DNA from: Paenibacillus sp. FSL K6-0276
GTDB taxonomy: Bacteria; Bacillota; Bacilli; Paenibacillales; Paenibacillaceae
Assembly: GCF_037977235.1 (NCBI RefSeq)
Contig: NZ_CP150276.1
Location: 5,022,001 to 5,086,000 of the forward strand
Length of the DNA stretch: 64,000 nt
Direction: 5' to 3'
The position numbers and the translations under genes were made by a program. Below are positions 7,104 to 17,177 of the stretch, one piece after another. The notes under the pieces were generated by a model. It worked only from the letters and a program-made list of their open reading frames with translations, was not told the origin of the DNA and did no database searches. Position 1 is the stretch's first letter; each line of letters begins with the position of its first letter.

Positions 7104-8378
7104 TTATACAGACATTTCTCCTTTCTTCTGCAAGTCCGAAAGCTTGACAGCCTGACCTGCGTTCAATCTCGAATGTTCCGACGCGAATGCGATCAAATGA
7201 CTCTGCAGGGATGCCGTCGCCGAGGTCAAGCCTTGCGATGGATTGCTGTCGAATTGACGCACATTCCGCAGGAATGAGCTTACCATACGGTCATCGCCGC
7301 CTCCATGACCATCGCCTTCCACATTGCAGCCAATCTCAACCTTCTCGCCCGATACATAGCGGTACAGCGTGAAGGATCCTTTGTCCATATCCCCGATGAT
7401 CTCGCCTTGTGTTCCCATAATTTGAACCCGACGCGTGCCGCTCTGTGTCAGCCCTGACATGATGAACGATGCATTCGCTCCGTTCTCGAACTCCATGTTG
7501 ACCACCTGGTGATCCACGACATTATTATCGCAGCGATACACGCAGCGACCCCACGGTCCTTCCTTCAGCGCCTTCAAGATCCCCTCTTGCGACAAATCAT
7601 TCGTCATATAGCGTGCCCAAGGGTGTTCCAGGGGCTGAATATATATTTTCATCGCCGAGAAGGCGCATTCCTTCTCAACCTCACAGCCGTTGATACAGCG
7701 ATCCGCGGAGCCTTCCGGAGCGTTCTCCGCTCTGAAATGCAGTAATGATCCGTACGAGCTCACGCTTGTACACGGTTGATTCATAAGCCATGAGATGAGA
7801 TCCAGATCATGGCATGATTTGGCCAGGATCATGGGACTCGTCTCCTCCGAATTGCGCCAATTCCCGCGGACATAACTGTGTGTCATATGCAGGTAGCCCA
7901 CATTTTCGGTTAATTGAATCGTACCTATCGTTCCGAGTTCACCGTCTTCGATGCATTTTTTGATCCCAGACCAGAACGGGGAATATCGCAGGACATGGGT
8001 TACGACGAGCAATCGCTTATACCGAAGCGAAGCTTGCTCCAATTCGATGCATTCTTCCATGGAAGGAGACATCGGCTTCTCTAGCATGACATGATAGCCT
8101 AGCTCCATCGCTTTCATCGCTGGTATATAATGCATCCGATCGAGCGTAGCAATTATCATCACGTCCGCAATTTGACCCTGATCGAATACTTTCTCCCAAG
8201 AATCGTAGACATGCTCTGGGGCAATTCTATGAATCTCTGCAAATCGATTTCTACGTTCATCATCCGGCTCAGCTACGGCAACAATCTTTAATTCATTCGG
8301 GAACTTCTCCGCGTAGGGCCCATAAATATATCTTCCTCGACTGCCAGCGCCAAGTAATACAGCTGTTAATGTTCTCAA
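7104..8378 (-). CDS. Gfo/Idh/MocA-family NAD(P)-dependent oxidoreductase
   Basis: A 424-aa protein with an N-terminal Rossmann fold ('AVLLGAGSRGRYIYGPYAEKFP') and the family motif 'LEKPMSPSMEE' containing the conserved Glu-Lys-Pro. These enzymes oxidise or reduce sugars, inositols or glycosides. TTG 8378 is chosen because GAGGAGGAG lies just before it; the longer frame starting at 8459 lacks a ribosome site. It is the last gene of the import operon, so it likely acts on the imported carbohydrate. An insert with Cys residues ('DRCINGCEVEKECAF') might bind metal. Substrate unknown. Confidence 0.85.
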   Translation of the reverse strand: MRTLTAVLLGAGSRGRYIYGPYAEKFPNELKIVAVAEPDDERRNRFAEIHRIAPEHVYDSWEKVFDQGQIADVMIIATLDRMHYIPAMKAMELGYHVMLEKPMSPSMEECIELEQASLRYKRLLVVTHVLRYSPFWSGIKKCIEDGELGTIGTIQLTENVGYLHMTHSYVRGNWRNSEETSPMILAKSCHDLDLISWLMNQPCTSVSSYGSLLHFRAENAPEGSADRCINGCEVEKECAFSAMKIYIQPLEHPWARYMTNDLSQEGILKALKEGPWGRCVYRCDNNVVDHQVVNMEFENGANASFIMSGLTQSGTRRVQIMGTQGEIIGDMDKGSFTLYRYVSGEKVEIGCNVEGDGHGGGDDRMVSSFLRNVRQFDSNPSQGLTSATASLQSHLIAFASEHSRLNAGQAVKLSDLQKKGEMSV

Positions 8379-8470
8379 GACTACTCCTCCTCTTGCGCAC
8401 CTAGTGTACTTCCATTGTAAGGCGGTAGGAACGGAGGCAAAAGAGATCGTTACTGACATTTCATATACAT

Positions 8471-10153
8471 TTATTGACCTTGATTCTGTAGATGGGTCCT
8501 TGCCATACGGAAATCTTGCGGCGTCGTTTCGTTCTGCTTCTTGAAGAAGCGAATAAATGCAAGCGCTGAGTTGTACCCCAGGGCAGCAGCAATTTCATTC
8601 ACTTTCATCGATGTGTTGAGCAGCATATCTTTGGCGATCAGGTTACGATAGTCGTTCACATATTTAGATAACCCCATTCCAGTGATTTGCTTATAAAGTC
8701 GGGACAAATACGATGGATTCAAGCTCACGTAATCGGCCAGCGCATTTAAGGAAATATCAGTGGAAATATGTTCTTCAATATATCGATGTACCTTATTCAC
8801 GACCTCTGTCGGCAATTGCGTACCCCGCAGCGCATTCCATTCGAAGAAGCAATCCGCCATTTGCGAGAAGTATTGAATCAGCTCCGACCATGATGCGGAA
8901 TCTCCATAGCGATATAACTTATCCAGATCCATCAGCGTATTGATGTAATCCCGAATTTCCCGATTCTTATGGATATAGAACAGAAAAATAGCTGAAAGCG
9001 AATGATACAGTTCGATCTTCCGCTCATTCGGTGACTCCTCATCATTCCAAATGGACGTTAGTTCGGCATACAGCTTGTTGAATTGCTCCCGATGATTATT
9101 CTCGAGACAAGACATCAGCAATTGAACACGGGCGTGATAGAAGGCATCGTGGTAGTTCCCACTCAGATCACCGTTCACTTCTCTTTGAATGTCTTTATCG
9201 GTCAATATGACCTCATTAAATAATCCATGTCCTTGTACCAGGCCGTATTTGATCGAGTGAAACCGATCAGATATGTTATCCCATGTCGTTGCTTCACTTC
9301 CAAGAAGGAAAGAAACCGATAAACCCAGCAATCTCTTGCAATTTCCCTGCACAGTCTCCAGAATACCGCTCGTATACCGATGAGCTCTGATCCAATCCTG
9401 ATCCCCGTATTCGATAGACGATCCATCCGGGATTTTCGGTTGAATCATCCAGACGATTTTGGATAACTCGAATACAACGGAATAGCATCTGACCTGCGTG
9501 GACAAATACTCATCGCAAATGTTCTGTACGGCGTAAGTCAATAACGCTTTATCCGGCGTCGTGAACATTTCTTTCCATGCGTCTACCCTGCCTATGAGCA
9601 AGTAAACCGGCAATGTCGCATCAAGCGGGATATCGATTTCTTTGAACGCCTGCTTTAATTGGCTATCCGATACATGCTTGCCTTGAAAGAGCTCCCACAC
9701 ATACTCTTTTTGCAGGGAGGGCAATGCCAGTCTCATTTTGGATTGCGCTCTAGCGATCATCTGTTCTTGGTTATTTTCTTCTTCAATTTTCTCAATCGCC
9801 CGTTCTACGGACTGAATAATTTTCTCATCACTTTCGACCTTCAGAATATAATCGAACCCACCGTACGTAATTGCGCTCCTTGCATAATGAAAATCATTGT
9901 ATCCTGTTAAGAAAATAACTTTGCAGGCCGGCCACTGGGATTTGATTTCCCGAAGCAGCTCAATCCCTTCCAGTCCAGGCATCTTAATGTCTGAAATCAC
10001 GATATCGATACGATGATGAGACAGTACCTCCAGTGCTTCTTCACCTGAATATGCCTTCATAACTTCGAGTTGCAAATGATCGGTCTCATCGAATAGCTCC
10101 AGAAGACCATCGACAATAATGGGAAGGTCATCGACGATTAGCAGTCGGTACAT
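8471..10153 (-). CDS. YesN-type response regulator with AraC DNA-binding domain
   Basis: A 560-aa regulator: receiver domain at residues 1-120 (phospho-acceptor Asp55 in 'ISDIKMPGLEG'), a long linker, and a C-terminal AraC/XylS HTH pair (about 455-555, 'LNALADYVSLNPSYLSRLYKQ'). It starts 13 bp after the kinase gene on the same strand, so the two form one unit. In this family the pair senses an extracellular sugar and activates the adjacent ABC importer. Confidence 0.92.
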   Translation of the reverse strand: MYRLLIVDDLPIIVDGLLELFDETDHLQLEVMKAYSGEEALEVLSHHRIDIVISDIKMPGLEGIELLREIKSQWPACKVIFLTGYNDFHYARSAITYGGFDYILKVESDEKIIQSVERAIEKIEEENNQEQMIARAQSKMRLALPSLQKEYVWELFQGKHVSDSQLKQAFKEIDIPLDATLPVYLLIGRVDAWKEMFTTPDKALLTYAVQNICDEYLSTQVRCYSVVFELSKIVWMIQPKIPDGSSIEYGDQDWIRAHRYTSGILETVQGNCKRLLGLSVSFLLGSEATTWDNISDRFHSIKYGLVQGHGLFNEVILTDKDIQREVNGDLSGNYHDAFYHARVQLLMSCLENNHREQFNKLYAELTSIWNDEESPNERKIELYHSLSAIFLFYIHKNREIRDYINTLMDLDKLYRYGDSASWSELIQYFSQMADCFFEWNALRGTQLPTEVVNKVHRYIEEHISTDISLNALADYVSLNPSYLSRLYKQITGMGLSKYVNDYRNLIAKDMLLNTSMKVNEIAAALGYNSALAFIRFFKKQNETTPQDFRMARTHLQNQGQ

Positions 10154-10166
10154 GCTGATTCCTCCT

Positions 10167-11900
10167 CTAGTTCGCGCTCAGATTGATTCTTACTTGAAGT
10201 CCACCAAGAGCAGAACGTGACACTGTAATGCCATATTCCTCACCGTACCGCAGCTGTATTCTGCGATGCACATTTATGATTCCGGTTGTTTCCTCCATCC
10301 GAGTGGTGGATTGACGCAGCCGCTTCTGAAGTTGTTCGATCTCCGCATCGGGGATGCTTCGGCCATTATCTTCGACATAGATGGAGAATACATCGCCCAC
10401 CCGCTCACAATGAACCCATAGCTCACCCTGCTGAATCATATTGCCTAAGGCATGCTTATAAGCATTTTCGATGATCGGCTGCAGAATCAGCCTCGGCACG
10501 AAGAGATCGGGAACATCACCTTCGAACTTGACTTGAATACGGTCTCCGTAACATATGGTTTGCATGTCTACATACGTGCGAGAATGATTGACCTCCAGTC
10601 CCAGCGGAATGTCATCCTCGTCATTGCGAGTAATGAACTGAAAATATTGTCCGATGCATAGGCAGAATTGATAAGCCTTTTCCTTCTGATTCTCGGATTT
10701 AATTAACCGGCACAATACAAAAAAACAATTATATAAAAAATGAGGATTAATTTGCGATTGCAATCGTTTCAGTTCGGAACGCTGGTTCCTGATTTGCTGC
10801 TCGTAATTTTCCTCGATTAGTGTTTTCAAGGATCGGATCGTATTATTAAAAGCTTGGTACAAATACCCGAACTCATCGGCTCCGCGATCGATCACGATCG
10901 GTTCCAGCCTATTCTGCTGAACGCGCCGAAAGGAATGCACAAGTTTCATTAATGGCCGATAGATAAATCGTAATAGAAAGTAGGAGAAGAAAACGACAAT
11001 ACCCACAGCTAGCGCGCAAGCCCACCAGAACAATGTTCGATAGATCTCAAGGGAACCCAAGATCGTCTCTTCGGGAATGCACATAATCGAATAGGAATTC
11101 CAGAGACTAGAGTATTTATATACCGTAAGAAACCGCTTACCATTATACATAATCGTTTCGTATCCTTCGTCTTTTTGCAATTCCCGCTTATCCGCAGCGA
11201 AGGATTTCATTTGTTCCAGCAGTTCCGGATCCATGTCACTCTCGATCTCCCAACCACGTTCCAGATTGAGCAATACGCTCTGTCCACCACGCGAGCTGCC
11301 GATTTGAGATAACGTTTCTCTGATTTTGGTAGTCGATAATTCAACCGCTACGATATAAATCGGATTTTTAACGGTATTAATGGGGTATTGCATGGAAATA
11401 AATAATCGATCGTTCCAGTAAATGAAAGGTTCTTCGTATAATCTCTTATTTTGCTGCATAGAAGCATATTCCTGCTTATTCATCGAAGTTTCAAATTTAT
11501 TGCTAAGAATCGTTCGGTCGATAAGGGGGATATACGCCCTTGCTTCTTGAATAAATGGACTTGAGTTCTTCATCAATTCAAGCCGTCTTTGGATATCTAA
11601 TATTTTTTGCGCACGATCGTAATAACTCATGTAATTGCCTGTAGTTGCAATTTCCATCAAGTCTTTGTCCATCACATAGTTCGGCAAATAACGGCTGATC
11701 CGGTCTGCTTCCTTGTCGAGTGAATCCAGATAGAAGCGAGTCGTATTTAGAATAGACTCGGAAATTTCACTCCGAATATTGTCCGAACCCTTCTCATTAA
11801 TCAACCAGGTAATCGCCATGAGCGGAAACAAGGCTGCCAGAAAGGCAGCCATTATTTTCTGGAATATAGAGGAATCTTTAATCAAGAATCGGATTTTCAT
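10167..11900 (-). CDS. YesM-type membrane sensor histidine kinase
   Basis: A 577-aa kinase with an N-terminal membrane segment, a roughly 250-residue extracellular sensor, a second membrane segment near residue 290, a HAMP region ('PLMKLVHSFRRVQQNRL'), the phospho-acceptor motif 'QINPHFLYN' and a HATPase domain with 'ILQPIIENAYKHAL'. GGAG precedes the ATG. Partner of the downstream YesN regulator, it probably reads the sugar carried by the adjacent importer. Confidence 0.92.
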   Translation of the reverse strand: MKIRFLIKDSSIFQKIMAAFLAALFPLMAITWLINEKGSDNIRSEISESILNTTRFYLDSLDKEADRISRYLPNYVMDKDLMEIATTGNYMSYYDRAQKILDIQRRLELMKNSSPFIQEARAYIPLIDRTILSNKFETSMNKQEYASMQQNKRLYEEPFIYWNDRLFISMQYPINTVKNPIYIVAVELSTTKIRETLSQIGSSRGGQSVLLNLERGWEIESDMDPELLEQMKSFAADKRELQKDEGYETIMYNGKRFLTVYKYSSLWNSYSIMCIPEETILGSLEIYRTLFWWACALAVGIVVFFSYFLLRFIYRPLMKLVHSFRRVQQNRLEPIVIDRGADEFGYLYQAFNNTIRSLKTLIEENYEQQIRNQRSELKRLQSQINPHFLYNCFFVLCRLIKSENQKEKAYQFCLCIGQYFQFITRNDEDDIPLGLEVNHSRTYVDMQTICYGDRIQVKFEGDVPDLFVPRLILQPIIENAYKHALGNMIQQGELWVHCERVGDVFSIYVEDNGRSIPDAEIEQLQKRLRQSTTRMEETTGIINVHRRIQLRYGEEYGITVSRSALGGLQVRINLSAN

Positions 11901-11940
11901 CGTTTGTTCTCCTGCAATGTCTTAGTTTGAGTGCCCTATA

Positions 11941-12825
11941 TTATTCTTTGACACTCCCCATCACAATTCCTTTAATGAAGAACCGCTGCAAGAACGGATA
12001 CACGATTAGAATCGGAAATGCTGCTACGAAAATTTGAGCTGCTCTGCTCGTACGATCAGACAATTTGATCATTAATTCTGCCCTCTCAGGTTTAATAAAG
12101 CGGAAATCCATTTTGATAATGATCGTCTGCAGGAAGGTCTGCAGCGGATAATTCTCGGGATGATTCATGTAAATCATACCGTCAAACCAGCTATTCCAAT
12201 GCCCCACCATGGTGAAAAGACCTGTCGTTGCCAATGCCGGCAACGATAGCGGCACATATATTTTCCATAAGGTAGTAAATTGACCCGCCCCATCGAGCAG
12301 CGAAGATTCCTCAAGTTCTTTGGGCAGACTGCGATAGAAATTCAGCAGCAGAATAACGTTGAACACCGTGACCGCTCCTGGCAGCACCAAAGCCCAGATT
12401 GTATCGAGCATCCCAAGGTTCTTCACGGTTAAATAGTTGGGAATAAGCCCGCCACTGAATAAAATCGTGAACACGAAGAACCATGAATAGAAGGTCCGCA
12501 GCCGAAATTGGCGAGAATCTTTGGATAATGGATAGGCCGTGATAATCGTCAGGAACATGCTGATTGTCGTTCCAATAAGGACCCGCTGAATCGATACCCA
12601 GAATGCGCGTAAATATTCAGGTTTTCCAAATACGTTAGCATAAGCAGCCGTTGTGAATTCAACTGGCCACAGGATGACTTTTCCGGCGGATGCTGCCTGC
12701 CCGGAGCTGAATGAGAGCGCCAAAATATGAATAATAGGCATAAGGCATAACAAAGATACGGATGCCAGAAAAATAAAATTACATATCAAAAGCAATTTTC
12801 TTCCGAATGATCTGTTAGTACGCAC
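11941..12825 (-). CDS. Sugar ABC transporter permease, LplC/MalG type
   Basis: A 294-aa inner-membrane permease with about six membrane helices. The EAA loop is 'LPKELEESSLLDGAGQFTTLWKIYVPLS' in part ('EESSLLDGAGQF') and the C-terminus is 'FFIKGIVMGSVKE', typical of LplC. Start is GTG 12825 after AAGGGAG. It is paired with the upstream permease to form the channel. No ATPase gene is present; this importer type usually shares the MsmX-like ATPase encoded elsewhere. Confidence 0.93.
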   Translation of the reverse strand: MRTNRSFGRKLLLICNFIFLASVSLLCLMPIIHILALSFSSGQAASAGKVILWPVEFTTAAYANVFGKPEYLRAFWVSIQRVLIGTTISMFLTIITAYPLSKDSRQFRLRTFYSWFFVFTILFSGGLIPNYLTVKNLGMLDTIWALVLPGAVTVFNVILLLNFYRSLPKELEESSLLDGAGQFTTLWKIYVPLSLPALATTGLFTMVGHWNSWFDGMIYMNHPENYPLQTFLQTIIIKMDFRFIKPERAELMIKLSDRTSRAAQIFVAAFPILIVYPFLQRFFIKGIVMGSVKE

Positions 12826-12859
12826 GATGTGTCTCCCTTCTGAATTACCGCCGATTGCA

Positions 12860-13765
12860 TTAGAAAATGCGGTAATTCGCTACACGATAGGCTAAGATAT
12901 AGGACATAGATACGAATATGAAAGAGATGACGGATTTCAGCAGTCCTACGGCCGTAGCGAAACCGAACTGTGCTTGCTCAATCCCCATACGATATACGAA
13001 GGTATCGATAATATCCGCGCTTTCATAGACCGGAGGACTGTATAGGTTGAAGATTTGATCAAATCCGGCATTCAGTACATTCCCTATACTAAGCGTAAAC
13101 ATGAGAACGATAATAGGAAGCATCCCCGGCAGCGTCACATGTAACGTCTGCTTAAAGCGTCCTGCGCCGTCGATCTCCGCTGCCTCGTACAGTGACGGAT
13201 TAATACCGGTAAGCGCAGCCAGATAGACAATCGTACCAAATCCGAACTCTTTCCATACATCCGATATGACCATGACATAAGGGAACCATTTATTGTCTCC
13301 CAGAAAAAAAACAGGGTCGATACCAAACAAGCCAAGCACTTGATTGAGAATACCGGAAGATGGAGACAATACATCGATTAGAATACCGCTTAACAAGACC
13401 CATGATAGAAAATGCGGCAAGTACACGAGCGTCTGGAAGGTCCGTTTGACCCATTCTTTCCGCAGCTCATTCAGCAGTATCGCTATGGTGACCGGAACGA
13501 TCATGCCTGCTACAATTTTCATCACCGCAATGTATACTGTATTGAAGAATATCCGGCCGATATCGGGGTAATCCATCAGTAACTGAAAGTTTTTAAGACC
13601 AATAAATGGTGAGCCGAACAACCCTTTATTCGGTACGTATTTCTGAAAGGCCATCATAATGCCGGCCATCGGGATATAACTGAAGATGAGGACCAATACG
13701 ATCCCAGGAACCAACATCAAGTGAAGCGGCCACTCCCTCTTCCACATACGCGTTAATACATTCAT
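12860..13765 (-). CDS. Sugar ABC transporter permease, LplB type
   Basis: A 301-aa permease with the LplB-type opening 'HLMLVPGIVLVLIFSYIPMAG' and EAA loop 'PSLYEAAEIDGAGRFKQ'. ATG 13765 is preferred to GTG 13774 because AGGTGG is well spaced before it. It lies between the binding protein and the second permease, 35 bp from the latter. Confidence 0.93.
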   Translation of the reverse strand: MNVLTRMWKREWPLHLMLVPGIVLVLIFSYIPMAGIMMAFQKYVPNKGLFGSPFIGLKNFQLLMDYPDIGRIFFNTVYIAVMKIVAGMIVPVTIAILLNELRKEWVKRTFQTLVYLPHFLSWVLLSGILIDVLSPSSGILNQVLGLFGIDPVFFLGDNKWFPYVMVISDVWKEFGFGTIVYLAALTGINPSLYEAAEIDGAGRFKQTLHVTLPGMLPIIVLMFTLSIGNVLNAGFDQIFNLYSPPVYESADIIDTFVYRMGIEQAQFGFATAVGLLKSVISFIFVSMSYILAYRVANYRIF

Positions 13766-13815
13766 GCCATCCACCTCGCTGTAGGACTAAAAATTAAGAA
13801 CTAGGTTAAAGAAAA

Positions 13816-13850
13816 GAGGGGTCGTTTGTGTCCAACCCCTCGATTCTCCT
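13816..13850 (-). terminator. Intra-operon hairpin after the binding-protein gene
   Basis: On the minus strand GAGGGGT pairs with ACCCCTC and is followed by TTTTCTTT. Placed just after the binding-protein stop, it probably makes binding-protein mRNA more abundant than the permease mRNA, as is common in such operons. Confidence 0.65.
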
Positions 13851-13854
13851 GCTA

Positions 13855-15516
13855 TCATTGTTTGTGAGTCGCGTACCATTCATTGACTTCTTTGGTCATT
13901 TCGTCGCCGCCAAGCTTTTTCCACTCTTCCACGAATTTATCGAATTCATCCACGGATACTTGATTCATCATAATCTTGAAGTATACTTCATCCCGCTTCT
14001 TCTTCAGGATTTCTTGTCGATCTGCCATGGTTGGAGTCGGTGCGCCGTAGAATTTGTTTTGTAGGTACTGTTTATTGTTCTGAATTTCAGGAACAAGTGA
14101 ATATGCGCCTTTTGGACCTGAAATCAGATATTCCCACCACATGTTGATATCGGTACCGTCAACATACTTCATGGCACGCTCGTAACGAGTTTTATGATCT
14201 TTCGTCTCCAAAATGCTCTCGTCTTTATTCTCGATCGCTTTTGGCAATATTTCACCGTTATTATCCTTTTGTTTACCAACACGAAGCGGGCTTAGAAGCC
14301 AGTAGTTGTTGCCTTTCTCCTTCAGGTCTTTACCATACTCATACACTTTCTGTTCTGGCGTCGGATGATTATCCACGACAATCCAATGGTTCAGCAATTT
14401 AATAACGCCTTCCGGATGCTTCGCTTGCTTGGAGATAACATAATATTCGTCAACACCCAAACCTATCTGCGATAGTGCAGGTTTGCTATCTACCGATGGA
14501 ATCGGGAATACGCCCCACTCTTGTACGACTTTACCATCCTTTACTGCGCCTTTAGCGAGCTGAGCCGGTACCCAAGACTGGCCGTATACGATACCTGCGT
14601 TGTTGTTATAGAGGAGCTCTGCTGCTTTCTCCACATCTTTAACGACGAACTCAGGATCAATTAATCCTTTCTTGAACATTTCCTGCAGCGCCTTAAGTGC
14701 GTCTTTCACTTGAGGCTGAATGTCACTGTTGACCAAATTGCCATTTCCGTCTTCCATCCAAAGATTTTCATAAGCATGGTAACTATTCAAGAATGCTATT
14801 AGTCCTGTAACAGCTGTGGACTGGTTAAATGGATCTTTGCTAATTGCAATTCCATGCGGTTTCCCAGTGCCGCCTGGATCTTTTGTTTTGAACGCTTCGG
14901 CGATCGTCAAGAGATCCGCCATCGTCTTCGGTTCCGGCAGGTTCAATTTCTTCAGCCAGTCTGTGCGTACATAGAGGAACTGATACTGGTACGGATTATA
15001 AGAACTTGGAATCCCCATGAGTTTACCGTCGAAAGTGGCGGTCTTCAGTTGCATTCCGCCATCCATCGACAAGAATTTCTTCGTCTCATCCGTCGCATTC
15101 TTGTCATATACGTCCGTGATATCCATAATCATATCCGCTTCGGTCAGCTCTTTCAGCTGTGTAGCATTAACCTTCATGAAGTCCGGAAGATCATTGGAGG
15201 CGATGGACATCTTCACTTTTTCCTTGAATTGAACGTCATCGGCGGACACCCATTTATTCGTGAGCTTCACGCCGATATCTTTCTCATACGCATCATAGAC
15301 CGAGTTCTTCTCAAAGCTTTCGCCCTCATCGAATTTGAGATACTGATCGCTTGCCGAAACTGTTGAAACTTCAATCACTTCATTTTTTTGTTCCACAGGT
15401 GTCTCAGGCTGCTTCTCAGGCTGCTTCTCCCCTTCATTTGTGGTTTTGCCGCATGCCGTGATAGTTAAACTTAGGATCAATGCGACGATCAGAAGTATTC
15501 TACTTTTTTTCTTCAT
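13855..15516 (-). CDS. LplA-type extracellular sugar-binding lipoprotein
   Basis: A 553-aa lipoprotein: signal peptide ending in the lipobox 'LTITACGKT', a Lys/Glu-rich linker, and a family-1 solute-binding fold of the long LplA class ('LPDFMKVNATQLKELTEADMI', 'DWLKKLNLPEPKT'). ATG 15516 is chosen over a start at 15531 because GTGGAGGGG directly precedes it. It leads the operon binding protein - permease - permease - YesM - YesN - oxidoreductase. The ligand is unknown; this class often binds oligosaccharides. Confidence 0.92.
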   Translation of the reverse strand: MKKKSRILLIVALILSLTITACGKTTNEGEKQPEKQPETPVEQKNEVIEVSTVSASDQYLKFDEGESFEKNSVYDAYEKDIGVKLTNKWVSADDVQFKEKVKMSIASNDLPDFMKVNATQLKELTEADMIMDITDVYDKNATDETKKFLSMDGGMQLKTATFDGKLMGIPSSYNPYQYQFLYVRTDWLKKLNLPEPKTMADLLTIAEAFKTKDPGGTGKPHGIAISKDPFNQSTAVTGLIAFLNSYHAYENLWMEDGNGNLVNSDIQPQVKDALKALQEMFKKGLIDPEFVVKDVEKAAELLYNNNAGIVYGQSWVPAQLAKGAVKDGKVVQEWGVFPIPSVDSKPALSQIGLGVDEYYVISKQAKHPEGVIKLLNHWIVVDNHPTPEQKVYEYGKDLKEKGNNYWLLSPLRVGKQKDNNGEILPKAIENKDESILETKDHKTRYERAMKYVDGTDINMWWEYLISGPKGAYSLVPEIQNNKQYLQNKFYGAPTPTMADRQEILKKKRDEVYFKIMMNQVSVDEFDKFVEEWKKLGGDEMTKEVNEWYATHKQ

Positions 15517-15732
15517 ATTACCCCTCCACATTGTCTCAAAATAGGTCGTGCATCTGCTTCATTCAGCTTCTCTTCCTAGTTCTAGTATAGGAAAGGGAAA
15601 GACCCCCATCTATATACTACTCTTTACTTTCGTATACACCTCTTGACTACCGTCAGGCTTGTCCCTAGAACGCACAAGAGAGAGGGAGTCTCCCCTAGGT
15701 TAGGTTGACTCCTCCTTTGCTTCGTTGAAACG

Positions 15733-15933
15733 TTATCGTGTAATAACTCGAATATTCAGCTCCCACGATATTTGACAAGAGATGACGCGAGCTTCTTGCT
15801 TCATTTTCAATTCAAGGGCGCCATAACGCTCCCTGATCTTGGCCGCGATGATCGGTTGATCGACTTGCTCCATATGGGTAAAAACCGTCTGGTTCGAAGG
15901 AGCCCTCACAATAAACCGGATTTTCGCATCCAT
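15733..15933 (-). CDS. Small protein of unknown function (66 aa)
   Basis: ATG 15933 follows GGGAGGAGGGGG. The 66-residue product has no signal or membrane segment and is rich in charged and beta-branched residues ('AKIRFIVRAPSNQTVFTHM', 'GALELKMKQEARVISCQ'). It is isolated upstream of the import operon. The strong ribosome site supports a real gene; I do not recognise it. Confidence 0.5.
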   Translation of the reverse strand: MDAKIRFIVRAPSNQTVFTHMEQVDQPIIAAKIRERYGALELKMKQEARVISCQISWELNIRVITR

Positions 15934-16155
15934 ATTTCCCCCTCCTCCCACTATAAATTAATAAATACCCTTGTTTACTCACTCGTTCTTAGATTTTCAG
16001 CCATTGACAGGTCGACAGCTGGAAAAGTCATGTAAGGATAACATTATTTTCTGGCGGAGCCGGTGTCGGGAATAGAGATTGGAGGTAGTTATCCCCAAAC
16101 CCATGGATCTTTTCTATGATCGCACATTGGATATCCACATCCTATTCTTGAGGGC

Positions 16156-16407
16156 TTACCCTCCCATGTCACACCGGATCTCTTCACCTTCGATCAGATA
16201 ATGCACATCAATATAGGTCTCATGCTTTTCAGCAACCTGTTCCTCCAGCGACTTCACCTCAAGGGCCATAATCGAAGTATACATCTCATTACCACGGATC
16301 TCGATTCGCCCGAGATCAGGATCGTATCGTAATATTACTTTCAATTCCTCAATAGCCTCTACAATGACTGAATTCTCATATCTGCTATGCTCTTCCCAAG
16401 ATGACAA
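16156..16407 (-). pseudogene. YhcH/NanQ-family fragment (sialic-acid anomerase family)
   Basis: About 80 codons match the N-terminal half of YhcH/YjgK/YiaL proteins: the segments 'GRIEIRGNEMYTSIMALEVKS' and 'EKHETYIDVHYLIEGEEI' follow the family pattern of an 'E...Y.T' strand and an 'H..YIDIQY..EGEE' metal-ligand strand. After 'EGEEI' the frame leaves the family and stops, so the C-terminal half (normally to about 150 aa) is lost. At its 5' end it is joined to the SGNH copy-B remnant. E. coli YhcH (NanQ) is a sialic-acid anomerase, which fits a former nan operon. Confidence 0.65.
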
Positions 16408-16411
16408 TCTG

Positions 16412-16726
16412 CCCCATAGGAGGCGGTGCGTTCACAAGCACTTCTGGAGCTTTCCCCGCTGGTCCTGCCCCGCTCCCTCTAGCTTTAAGAGCGAGTCTAA
16501 CGATACCTTGTGCGATGTTATAAGAAGTTAGTGCTACCCCTTCAAATAATGGATCCTCACTGACACTGGTTCTACCGGGAAGCCCTTCTTCTATGACATG
16601 GTAAGCGTCGTCCAGTTCTGTATGCAGAAGCCCGGTCCAACGTATTTCATCATTAAACCTTTGGTCGGTCTCTGCGTCGTAGCCCCAAGTATTGGAATCG
16701 CCAAAGCATACGATCGTTCTCTTCAT
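16412..16726 (-). pseudogene. SGNH esterase copy B, internally and terminally deleted
   Basis: The first 60 codons match the intact gene at 3422-4063, including 'FGDSNTWGYDAETDQRF'. About 34 codons including the 'GTND' block are then missing (from 'FEG' straight to 'ALTSYNIAQG'), and after 'APPPMG' the homology ends and the YhcH fragment begins. The catalytic Asp-His block is absent, so the product cannot be an active esterase. Confidence 0.9.
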
Positions 16727-16730
16727 TGCA

Positions 16731-17157
16731 TTAACCACAATATTTTTCGATCGCTTGATCAATCAATTTCATAATATCTGCGATTGGACCAGCATCTTCA
16801 GCTTCTACACCTTCAAGTGGTGCTCTTACACTACCAATGTTTACGACTCTTAATCTCAGAATCTCTTTGATTCCCGCGTACATTGCACCCTTGAGCGAAC
16901 AAAGTGCGATGATGATATCGTTGATATCACTTTGAATTTGTCCTGCTTCCTCAAACTTGCCGGCTAGTACAAATTTATTAGCTTGCAAGAATAGCTCCGG
17001 CATAACAGCATAAGTACCGCCAATACCTGCATCAGCTCCCATGATTCTTCCCGCTACATACTGTTCATCCAGTCCATTAAATACCACTACATCTTTTCCA
17101 CCAACTCTTTTGAATCTTTCAATATCCATAGTTGGCATAGAAGAATTCTTAACATCT
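16731..17157 (-). pseudogene. nanA copy B, C-terminal fragment
   Basis: The last roughly 140 codons of nanA are kept in frame and end 'DQAIEKYCG' like copy A, but the first roughly 165 codons are deleted, including Tyr137 and the stretch up to the Schiff-base lysine. The deletion joins nanA directly to the promoter of the 61-aa gene at about 17157. Replacements relative to copy A include Pro-Thr, Pro-Leu and Gly-Val changes. No start codon with a ribosome site is evident. Confidence 0.9.
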
Positions 17158-17177
17158 TTTAAAACAAATTTCTATGT

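Noticed and set aside
14854..15366. 170-codon plus-strand frame
   Set aside because: Antisense to the LplA-type binding protein; it follows the third-position pattern of that gene.
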